DNA of 39,014 bases from Streptomyces sp. ISL-94 (lineage in GTDB: Bacteria; Actinomycetota; Actinomycetes; Streptomycetales; Streptomycetaceae), in NCBI RefSeq assembly GCF_018614075.1, contig NZ_JAGGOZ010000036.1, forward strand, positions 1-39,014, in the 5' to 3' direction. The notes under the pieces were generated by a model, which searched no databases, was not told the origin of the DNA, and saw only the letters and a program-made list of their open reading frames with translations. Both the position numbers and the translations under genes were made by a program. Shown here one piece after another: positions 7,473 through 14,342 of this stretch (within the stretch, counting starts at the first letter, position 1; each line of letters begins with the position of its first letter).

Positions 7473-7549
7473 GCGAGCTTCGCCCTCAAGCCCTGTACGT
7501 CCTGATCGTGCTCGGCATTCTCGCCGTCATTGTCGTCGGCACCCACTGA
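7469..7549 (+). CDS. 26-residue single-pass membrane peptide
   Basis: A very short ORF, MSELRPQALYVLIVLGILAV and six more residues ending in TH. It has a charged N-terminus and a roughly 17-residue hydrophobic stretch, so it should insert into the membrane as a single helix. Its ATG overlaps the previous stop in an ATGA arrangement, which strongly suggests it is really translated by coupling. No homologue is recognised. It could be a membrane anchor, a toxin-like peptide, a small regulator or the peptide product of the cassette. Confidence 0.55.
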   Translation: MSELRPQALYVLIVLGILAVIVVGTH

Positions 7550-7627
7550 CCCCCGCCCCGGCCGCGCATCTGCCAGGACCACGACCGGAGCGGGCTCCAC
7601 CTCCCCACCCGACGAGGAGGCACCACC

Positions 7628-8536
7628 ATGACTACCACCGAAACCACCCCGGCCACGCTCAGGTTTGCGTGGCTGGAGGTGACCGGCTTCTGCAACGAGC
7701 GGTGCGACCACTGCTACGCGGACTCCGGACCCGACCGCGACCACGGCTCGATGACTGTCGCGGACTGGGTGTCCGTCATCGACCAGCTCGCCGACATGGG
7801 CGGCGCCGACGTACAGTTCATCGGCGGCGAGCCCACCCTGTATCCGCGTCTCCCCGAGCTGATCGCGCACGCCGCTGGTCGCGGACTCGGCGTCGAGATC
7901 TTCTCGAACATGACCCACATCAAGCCGGCCGTCTGGGACGCAATCACCGCCTACGGCGCCAAGCTCGCCACGAGCTACTACTCGGACGACGCGGCCGAGC
8001 ACGACGACATCACCCAGCTCCGAGGCGCGCACCGCAAGACCCGCACGAACATCGAGCGCGCTGTAGACCTCGGCGTGCCGATCCGAGGCGGCGTCGTCGC
8101 GCTCCGCCAGGGGCAGCGGGCCGTGGAGGCCGTTACCGACCTCCAGTCCATCGGCGTCGGCCAGGTCGGCGGGGACCGCATCAGGGCTTTTGGCCGGGCC
8201 AGCCAGGGCGCGCGCCCGCAGATCAAGGATCTGTGCGGGCACTGCGCCCACGAGAAGTGCGCGGTGGGACCGGACGGCGCTGTCTGGCCCTGCGTCCTCG
8301 GCCGCTTCATCGACGTCGGCAACGTGCGTGAGGAGGCCCTAGCCGACATTTGGACCGGTGACCGACTCGCGCGGGCGCGCGCCGATATCGCCGCCGTGCA
8401 CGGGCCCGGCGCGGCCGCCTGCACGCCGCCGCAGTTCCTCCCCATGTGCGGACCGTGCGGCCCGTGCGTGCCGTCGGTGGGCCACTGCGACCCGGAGGAG
8501 GCTCCCCTCGGCGCCGCTACGATCACCACCACCTGA
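7628..8536 (+). CDS. radical SAM protein with SPASM-like C-terminal cysteine cluster
   Basis: A 302-residue radical S-adenosylmethionine enzyme. The [4Fe-4S] motif CNERCDHC (Cys22, Cys26, Cys29) lies in the first strand, and the SAM-binding GGEPTLYP follows near residue 62. The C-terminal third holds many cysteines (CGHCAHEKC, then WPCVLGRF, then CGPCGPC and a final GHC), as in SPASM/twitch domains that carry auxiliary clusters and act on peptides. GAGGAGG precedes the ATG at a good distance. It follows three small ORFs in the same direction and precedes an unknown protein. Family context suggests peptide maturation, but no known precursor type is recognised and the reaction is unknown. Confidence 0.85.
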   Translation: MTTTETTPATLRFAWLEVTGFCNERCDHCYADSGPDRDHGSMTVADWVSVIDQLADMGGADVQFIGGEPTLYPRLPELIAHAAGRGLGVEIFSNMTHIKPAVWDAITAYGAKLATSYYSDDAAEHDDITQLRGAHRKTRTNIERAVDLGVPIRGGVVALRQGQRAVEAVTDLQSIGVGQVGGDRIRAFGRASQGARPQIKDLCGHCAHEKCAVGPDGAVWPCVLGRFIDVGNVREEALADIWTGDRLARARADIAAVHGPGAAACTPPQFLPMCGPCGPCVPSVGHCDPEEAPLGAATITTT

Positions 8537-8555
8537 CCGAACTTGGAGGACACCG

Positions 8556-8876
8556 ATGGACCCGCACGGCGAAACCATCCTCAGCTGGCCCGCCCCTTCC
8601 GGGCAGGAGCGGACCGACGAGCAGTGGGCGGCCATCGCCGGGCAGGTCCGGCACGCCGCGAACAAGCTCGGCCCCGCACTGCCCGCATGCCTGCCGGGTG
8701 AGCCCCGTCAGTGCGGTCTGTCCGCCCAGCAGCACGCATTGGCGTGGGCGGCCGAGCTGAAGGCCCGGTCACACCACCTGATCGAGGCATACGCGCCGTC
8801 GGCCGAGGCCGCCAGCTACGCCGCCGGACCGCTGTTCAAGGAGCGGCTGGCCGCCCTGCGCGCACCTGCCGTCTGA
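8556..8876 (+). CDS. hypothetical protein, 106 residues
   Basis: A 106-residue, mostly helical soluble protein rich in alanine, starting MDPHGETILSWPAPSG, with GGAGGA five bases before the ATG. It lies 19 bases after the radical SAM stop and is surely in the same transcript. Two cysteines (in PACLPGEPRQCG) are visible, but there is no domain I recognise. Its stop codon is immediately followed by epimerase-homologous sequence, so it forms the right edge of the cassette. It could be a partner or substrate-recognition protein for the radical SAM enzyme; this is a guess from position only. Confidence 0.7.
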   Translation: MDPHGETILSWPAPSGQERTDEQWAAIAGQVRHAANKLGPALPACLPGEPRQCGLSAQQHALAWAAELKARSHHLIEAYAPSAEAASYAAGPLFKERLAALRAPAV

Positions 8877-9323
8877 GACCAGCTCCCCCGGCTGCTCTCC
8901 CGCGTCCGGGCCGGGACCCTGCTGCTGCCGGGGTCGGACGTCCGGCTCAGTCTCACGGCGGTGGAGAACCTCGCCGAGGCCGCGCCGGCGGCGGCGGGCT
9001 GGGCGCCGGGCGCGTACAACGTGGCCGACGGTGAGCCGTACGCCCGCGACGAGGCCGTACGCCGGGTCCTGCGGGCCCACGGCAGCCGGGCCCGGATCGG
9101 GCATCTGCCCCAGCCTGTGGCCCGTACGGCCGCCCGCGCGGCCGAGGCGCTCGCGCGCGGCACCGGCCGTGAACCGGCGCTGAGCCGCTACGCGGTGGAC
9201 CAGCCGGCCCACCCGGTGGTGCTGGACCTGAGCCGGGCGCGGGCCCGGGGCTGGGCACCGCGCCGGACTCTGTCGGACTACCTGGGCTCGGTGGCCCCCG
9301 GTGGGGCCCCTGTTCAGCCGTAG
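8877..9323 (+). pseudogene. 3' remnant of NAD-dependent epimerase/dehydratase (OleD-like)
   Basis: An open frame of 148 codons with no proper start encodes the C-terminal part of an extended short-chain dehydrogenase/epimerase: LPRLLSRVRAG, LSLTAVENLAEA, YNVADGEPY and a final GWAPRRTLSDYL. The N-terminal half with the Rossmann glycine motif and the YxxxK catalytic pair is missing. Homology starts right after the stop at 8876. The stop codon overlaps the convergent cvnD end by ten bases. Paired with the ketosynthase stub at 4718-5380, it looks like the far end of the same ancestral operon. Confidence 0.75.
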
Positions 9324-9913
9324 ACGGTTTCCGGGACGCCCGACTTGGCGATGAGCACGTCGAGGAGGGACAGCAGGGACTGGCGGACGTCGTCGCGGGA
9401 GCGGGCGTCGAGCATGAGGACGGGCGTGTTGGGGTCGCGCAGGTGCAGCGCGGCCCCGATCTCCTCGGCGGTGTAAGGCTGTTCGCCGTGGAAGCAGTTC
9501 GCGCCGACCACGAACGGCAGTCCCCGGCTCTCGAAGAAGTCGACGGCCGGGAAGCTGCGGTCGAGGCGCCGCGTGTCCACGAGCACGATCGCGCCGAGCG
9601 CCCCGTTGAGGAGGTCGTCCCACATGAACCAGAAGCGTTCCTGGCCGGGCGTGCCGAACAGGTAGAGGACGACTCCGGCGTCGGTGAGGGTGATCCGGCC
9701 GAAATCCATCGCGACGGTGGTCACCGTCTTGGACTCGATGCCGTCGAGGTCGTCGACGCCGACACCCGCGGCCGTCAGCCGCTCCTCCGTACGCAACGGC
9801 TCGATCTCGGAGATCGTCTCCACCAGGGTCGTCTTCCCGACCCCGAACCCACCGGCGATGAGGATCTTGACCGGAGCCGGTTCCTGGGTGGCGGGGGTGT
9901 CATATCCGGGCAA
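9314..9913 (-). CDS. cvnD: conservon GTP-binding protein CvnD
   Basis: A 199-residue small Ras-like ATP/GTP-binding protein, the last component of the Streptomyces conservon. The P-loop GGFGVGKTT is near residue 20, switch-region GTPGQERFWF is in the middle, and the NKxD position is replaced by VGANCF, as is usual for this family. It works with CvnA, CvnB and CvnC in a membrane-associated complex reminiscent of eukaryotic G-protein coupled systems. The start overlaps the cvnC stop by 14 bases. It is the last gene of the operon and convergent with the epimerase remnant. Confidence 0.93.
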   Translation of the reverse strand: MPGYDTPATQEPAPVKILIAGGFGVGKTTLVETISEIEPLRTEERLTAAGVGVDDLDGIESKTVTTVAMDFGRITLTDAGVVLYLFGTPGQERFWFMWDDLLNGALGAIVLVDTRRLDRSFPAVDFFESRGLPFVVGANCFHGEQPYTAEEIGAALHLRDPNTPVLMLDARSRDDVRQSLLSLLDVLIAKSGVPETVYG

Positions 9914-10274
9914 GGTTGTCCCTGATTCTCATGAGCAGGTGGACATTGGTGGTCTCGGCGCCCTCCAGGGGCGCCCGGTGGTGGATCAGCCCGCGGTCCG
10001 CGAGTTCGCCGAGCAGCAGCATCATCGGGGTGAGGCGGATCTGCATCCGCGCCGCTATCTCGGCGACCGCCCGGCCGCCCGGCTCCCCGCACATGGCGAG
10101 GATGGCCTGCCACTCGGTGGGCAGGCCGCCCCAGGCGTCCTCGGTGACCGCCGCCGTGATCGTGGTGTCCATGGTGAGGACGGTGTGCGGGGCGGCTGTA
10201 CGGCCATCGGTGAGGGCGTACAGCCGCGTCCGGCGGGGGCGGCCCGGGGGCTGCTGCGGCTCGTCTTCCGGCAT
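9900..10274 (-). CDS. cvnC: conservon DUF742 protein CvnC
   Basis: A 124-residue DUF742 family protein with a winged-helix-like fold. Recognisable features are the RPRRTRLYALTDGR N-terminus, the LPTEWQAILAMCGEP middle and an NVHLLMRIRDNL end that precedes the GTPase start. Its ATG shares one base with the cvnB stop (TAATG), so translation is coupled. The molecular role in conservons is not firmly known; it interacts with the other Cvn proteins. Confidence 0.92.
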   Translation of the reverse strand: MPEDEPQQPPGRPRRTRLYALTDGRTAAPHTVLTMDTTITAAVTEDAWGGLPTEWQAILAMCGEPGGRAVAEIAARMQIRLTPMMLLLGELADRGLIHHRAPLEGAETTNVHLLMRIRDNLARI

Positions 10275-10693
10275 TACGGCGTCGGCGCCTGAACCCGCTC
10301 GGGAGTGCCGAGCCACTCGCCGAGCGCCTGGGCGGTCCGCACGGCCTCCCCGCCGAGTTCGCCGAGGCGGGCCTTGCGGGAGGTGACCACGATGAGCGTG
10401 CTTCCCTCCCCACAGCCGACGATGCACAGGTACCGGTCGTCCATCTCGATCAGCTGGCGGATGACCCCGCCGCCATCGACCTCCCTGGATATCGCCTTCA
10501 TGGTGGCCGCGATGCCGGAGGCCGCGGCGGCCATGCGCTCGGCCTGGGGCTGGTCGAGCAGGTAGGCGCTGAGCTTGATCCCGTCGTTGGACAGCAGCAC
10601 GGCTCCCTGGATGCCGGCGATCCTGCTCAGGTTGTTGTCCAAGACGCTGTAGATCATGCCGTTGGATGCCGCGGTGTTGGATGTCGTTGTCAT
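10274..10693 (-). CDS. cvnB: conservon roadblock/LC7-domain protein CvnB
   Basis: A 139-residue roadblock/LC7 domain protein. The sequence LSRIAGIQGAVLLSNDGIKL and the following ERMAAAASGIAAT are typical for CvnB/MglB-like partners of small GTPases. It probably links the histidine-kinase-like sensor CvnA with the GTPase CvnD. The start overlaps the cvnA stop in an ATGA arrangement. Confidence 0.93.
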   Translation of the reverse strand: MTTTSNTAASNGMIYSVLDNNLSRIAGIQGAVLLSNDGIKLSAYLLDQPQAERMAAAASGIAATMKAISREVDGGGVIRQLIEMDDRYLCIVGCGEGSTLIVVTSRKARLGELGGEAVRTAQALGEWLGTPERVQAPTP

Positions 10694-13038
10694 GGCTGTT
10701 CCTGTCGGAGCTCTGCTTCCACTGTCTGGGTCCCCTGTTCGTAGTCTGCCCAGGCGTCGGCCACCTCTTCGGGTGTCGCGGTGTCCTGGCCGACGACTGG
10801 TTCCGGTGCGCGCGGCACACGGAGCTGCTCGGCGATGTGGGTCTGCGGGACGCGCTCGGGCAGCGCCGGGCGGGCGGGGGCGCCGTCCCGAATCGCGGGC
10901 GCGGTGTCCTCCTGCCGCTCCGGTGACCGCTCCGGCGTCCTGCGGCTCGGCAGCCCGGTCCCTGTGTGCAGGACCAGCTCGGGCTTGCGCTCCCCGGGCG
11001 TGCGCTCGTCGGCACTGCGGTCCTCGGCACGGTGCTGCGCCGGGAGGAGCGGCGCGGGGAGGAGCGCGCCCTGTTTGCGCGGTGCCTCCCCTTCGGCCGG
11101 CACCAGCAGTTCCCCGGGGAGGATCACCACGGCCGACGTGCCTCCGTACACGGAGCGGCGCAGCGTGACCGTGGCCTGGAGCTGGTCGGCGAGGTGCCCG
11201 ACCACGAAGAGTCCCAGCCGGTGCGCGTTCTGCGCGAGGACGGAGAACGGCGGAGCCGAGTGGAGCCGCGCGTTCATCTCCTCGTAGCTCGCGGGGGTCA
11301 CCCGCGGTCCACGGTCCTCGATCTCGACCGACAGCCCGTCCGCCACCATTTCGGCGCGGATGACCACCTTCGACCTCGGCGGGGAGAACCGGGTGGCGTT
11401 GTCGAGCAGTTCGGCCAGCAGGTGGCTGATCTGGCTGACCACGCGTGGTTCCACGCTCGCCTCGTCCAGGGCCTGCCGCTCGATGCGCCGGAAGTCCTCG
11501 ACCTCCGCGGCGGCTTCGCGCAGCAGGTCGGCGACGCGCATGGGCTCGGTGTGCGGGTCGGGGACCTCGCCGCCCGCGAGGATGAGCAGGTTCTCGATCT
11601 GCCGCCGCATGCCCACCGTCAGCTGGTCGGACCGCATCAGCTGGGCGAGCAGCGCCTCGTCGTGACCGAAGGTGTCCTGAAGGTCCTCGGTGAGGCTCAG
11701 CTGGCGGCTGACCAGGTTCCCGGTGCGCGAGGCGATGCCCGCGGCGAACATGCCGAAGCCGTGGCGCTCGTCCGCGAGCTGCCGGTGCCCGTCGACGGAC
11801 ACGGCGACGACCCGGGCGAACGCGTCGCTGATGCGCCCGACCTCGTCCCGGTCCCCGCTGACCGCCGGCAGTGCCCCGTCGTCGACGGCCTGCCCGCGCT
11901 GGAGCCTGGCCACCACTTCCGGCAGCGTGTCCTCGGCGACTGTCACGGTACGTTCGTGCAGGACGCGCAGGCGGCGCAGCACCAAGCGCGTGGTGAGCAC
12001 GACGACGGCCACGACGGCCAGCAGGGCGGCGCCGCTTCCCGCGATCAGCCAGGCGACGTCGGTCTCCAGCTCCGCGGCCTTGGCGTCGCCGCGCGCGAGG
12101 ACGCTCCGCCCCCGCTCCCCGTTGAGCATGCCCAGCTGCCCGGCGAACTTCTCGTGCGCCGCCCGCCAGCCGGCGACCTCGGAGGGGAGCTTGACGCCGG
12201 ACTCGATGTCCTTGTGGTCGGAGACGACCGCGTTCTCGATGCGGATCTTGGTCTGCCACTCGGGCGACGCGACGATCTTCTCGTAGAACGCCCGCTCGTC
12301 CGCGGCCAGGTAGGGGACGATCCAGGTGTCGTACAGGTAGCGGTGGGCTCCGACGGCGCTGATGAACTCGTCGAACCCGGCGGAGGTCAGTTCCCTGGAC
12401 GGCCCGGCCAGCGCGAGGACCGTGTCCTCGCGCGCCACCATCTCGGATGCCGAGAGCAGGGCGACGGCAGGACGGCTCTCCCGGGTGAGTTCACCGTCCT
12501 CCGCGTGGCTGAACTCCTCCTGGTACACGCGGATCGCCGCGTCCACCACTCCGGTGTAGTAGCCGGTCACGCTTTCGGCGGTGCCGGTACGGGCGTCCGC
12601 GCGCTCGCGGGTCGCGGCCAGGCCGTCGAGGAGGTGGCTCACCTCCTCGACGAGGCCGTGGTTGTGGCCGGATGCCTCCGGGTCGGGGGACAGCCGGCGG
12701 AACTCGGCCGCGGCCTGGTCCGTCGCCGCGCGCCTGACGTGCAGCTCGTTGTCGGCGACGGGCGCACCGGCCCAGCGGGCGGCGGTCATCGTCCGCTCTG
12801 CCTGCATCCCGGTCATCAGCGTGTACAGCGGTACGCCGAGCCGCTCGCCGGACGTCACATCGGTCCGCAGGTGCTGGGACTGGGTCAGCAACCGTTGCGC
12901 GGTGATCACCACTTGGGCGCCCATCGCCACGGTGGGGACCACCGCCAGCCAGATGAGCAACGTACGCAGGCGCACGGTACGCCGCCGACGAGGAGTCGTC
13001 GACTGCCCTGTTGCGCCTTCGGGTTCTATGGGAGACAT
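10690..13038 (-). CDS. cvnA: conservon sensor histidine kinase-like protein CvnA
   Basis: A 782-residue membrane sensor. A basic N-terminus is followed by transmembrane helix 1 (about residues 25-45), a long extracellular nitrate/nitrite-sensor-like helical domain, transmembrane helix 2 (about 326-350), a HAMP-like linker, and an HATPase domain with the N-box LLAELLDNATRFSPP near residue 540. A proline-rich, probably disordered tail follows from about 660. A canonical phospho-accepting His box is weak, as in other CvnA proteins. The start at 13038 has GAGG five bases upstream; a longer reading upstream is low-complexity. It heads cvnABCD. The signal sensed is unknown. Confidence 0.92.
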   Translation of the reverse strand: MSPIEPEGATGQSTTPRRRRTVRLRTLLIWLAVVPTVAMGAQVVITAQRLLTQSQHLRTDVTSGERLGVPLYTLMTGMQAERTMTAARWAGAPVADNELHVRRAATDQAAAEFRRLSPDPEASGHNHGLVEEVSHLLDGLAATRERADARTGTAESVTGYYTGVVDAAIRVYQEEFSHAEDGELTRESRPAVALLSASEMVAREDTVLALAGPSRELTSAGFDEFISAVGAHRYLYDTWIVPYLAADERAFYEKIVASPEWQTKIRIENAVVSDHKDIESGVKLPSEVAGWRAAHEKFAGQLGMLNGERGRSVLARGDAKAAELETDVAWLIAGSGAALLAVVAVVVLTTRLVLRRLRVLHERTVTVAEDTLPEVVARLQRGQAVDDGALPAVSGDRDEVGRISDAFARVVAVSVDGHRQLADERHGFGMFAAGIASRTGNLVSRQLSLTEDLQDTFGHDEALLAQLMRSDQLTVGMRRQIENLLILAGGEVPDPHTEPMRVADLLREAAAEVEDFRRIERQALDEASVEPRVVSQISHLLAELLDNATRFSPPRSKVVIRAEMVADGLSVEIEDRGPRVTPASYEEMNARLHSAPPFSVLAQNAHRLGLFVVGHLADQLQATVTLRRSVYGGTSAVVILPGELLVPAEGEAPRKQGALLPAPLLPAQHRAEDRSADERTPGERKPELVLHTGTGLPSRRTPERSPERQEDTAPAIRDGAPARPALPERVPQTHIAEQLRVPRAPEPVVGQDTATPEEVADAWADYEQGTQTVEAELRQEQP

Positions 13039-13322
13039 CAGGCCTCGGGAGCGGGGAGGAAAGCGGGGGCGGATAAGCGGGGACGGACCAACAGCCGGAC
13101 CGCGTACGGCTCTGGGGAGGGGGCCGGGGGACAACCGGTCGGGCTTCGAAAGGAGATACGGGGGTACCGATCATAACCAGCCACCCCGCGGGAGCCGATA
13201 GGTGTCTTCCACAGCTGAAACGTGGTATCGACGGCAGCCCCTGCGGCGGCCGGAGACCGGATCGGAACCCAACCGCGACGTTCCCGACACCATGCCCGCC
13301 GGGACAGGGCCCGGACATGAGA

Positions 13323-13348
13323 GTGACCCTGCCCGGAGGCAGGGTCAC
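13323..13348 (-). terminator. perfect hairpin between conservon and sox region
   Basis: 11-base arms GTGACCCTGCC and GGCAGGGTCAC surround a CGGA loop. It lies 22 bases beyond the stop of the short MsrB-like tail on the minus strand and is probably the surviving terminator of that lost gene. Confidence 0.7.
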
Positions 13349-13369
13349 GAGGAACGCGGCGCGAGCGGC

Positions 13370-13495
13370 TCAGGCGGACGGCGCCTCGGCCGGGGCCGGC
13401 CGCAGGGAGATCGAGTTGATGCAGTAGCGCTGGTCGGCGGGGTCGAAGAACGACGGCCGGCCGCGCCACTTCGACGATTCGCATAGCTCGCTCCG
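13370..13495 (-). pseudogene. possible degraded C-terminal tail of a methionine sulfoxide reductase B-like gene
   Basis: A minus-strand frame ends in FFDPADQRYCINSISLR plus a short alanine/proline tail and a TGA. RYCINSxSLR is the characteristic C-terminus of MsrB proteins, including the catalytic cysteine. The upstream part of the domain (zinc cysteines, HLGHVF) is not found in any frame. A perfect terminator hairpin follows. The rest of 13039-13616 shows no other gene. This is a tentative reading from one motif. Confidence 0.3.
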
Positions 13496-13616
13496 AGCCA
13501 CGCCGAGAGGGCTGGGATTGAGCCCGTCATGCCGGGAGGGGGCCCGGCCACCGGGGCAACGCCTGTCGGCACAGACGTGATCCCACGGCGGCCGGGTCTG
13601 CCCACGGCTCAGAGGG

Positions 13617-14342
13617 TCACCGTGCCTGGGCATCCAGCCCGTTGGTGTACTCCGATGCGGCGTCGAGCAGCCAGTCGGCCAGGTAGCTGGCGAACGACGA
13701 GCGCACCAGCACCCAGAATCCCGGCTTGAGCTCGTCCCGGGGGACCAGCACCACTTGCGCGCGGGCCAGCGTGGTCTGCGCGCACCGGCCCGCGCCGAAG
13801 GACCGCGGATGCAGGTCGAGGGAACAGCCGTGCGCCAGCACTTCGCCGGCCCGGGCCCCGGCGACGAGCAGGGTGGTGCGCTGGGACGACACGTCGACGA
13901 CCGCGGCGTGCTCGTCGCCGATCGCCTCGCGCAGCCGTGCCTCGATCTCCGCCTGGGTTCCGGGTGGGCCCACGACGAGCCACTCGTCAGGCCCCAGCCA
14001 CAGCGCGGCGAGCTCGCCGCCGCGCGCGACCGTGTTGGGCTCCAGCGGCAGCGGGAACCCCAGCGTGAGTCCGACGGCGTTCGCGGCCGGACCCTTGGGC
14101 TCCAGGCGCACGTTGACCTGGGCGAGGAAGGGGAGTTCCGCCAGCCGCAGCGCTCCGCCCGAGGCGCGCGTTGCGGCGGCGAACCGTTCGGCGTGGTGCG
14201 ACATCGGGCTCAGCCGGTCGCGGCGGGTTCCGAGCGGCGAGCCGGGCCGAAGATCGGGGTCGTGCCGGACGGACGAGGGCACGGCACCGGGCCGAAGCGG
14301 AGTCGAGGCGGAGCGCGACCAGACGTACGAGCTTTCAGCCAT
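13617..14342 (-). CDS. soxG: sarcosine oxidase gamma subunit
   Basis: A 241-residue gamma subunit of heterotetrameric sarcosine oxidase, a small GcvT-like fold that packs against the alpha subunit. The recognised features are LWLGPDEWLVVGPPG, VVDVSSQRTTLLVAG and the C-terminal FASYLADWLLDAASEY. The first 45 residues are a less conserved extension; an internal methionine before SHHAERF is an alternative start. The ATG at 14342 overlaps the end of soxA by eight bases, consistent with translational coupling. It is the last gene of the dmg-folD'-glyA-soxBDAG operon. Confidence 0.9.
   Translation of the reverse strand: MAESSYVWSRSASTPLRPGAVPSSVRHDPDLRPGSPLGTRRDRLSPMSHHAERFAAATRASGGALRLAELPFLAQVNVRLEPKGPAANAVGLTLGFPLPLEPNTVARGGELAALWLGPDEWLVVGPPGTQAEIEARLREAIGDEHAAVVDVSSQRTTLLVAGARAGEVLAHGCSLDLHPRSFGAGRCAQTTLARAQVVLVPRDELKPGFWVLVRSSFASYLADWLLDAASEYTNGLDAQAR

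Noticed and set aside
5380..8880. Cassette as an insertion sequence or integrative element
   Set aside because: No transposase, integrase, replication or transfer gene, and I could not find terminal inverted repeats or a target duplication. Replacement by recombination fits better.
10966..13176. A 736-codon plus-strand frame opposite cvnA
   Set aside because: Same reason; the minus strand carries the ordered conservon sensor with membrane helices and an HATPase N-box.
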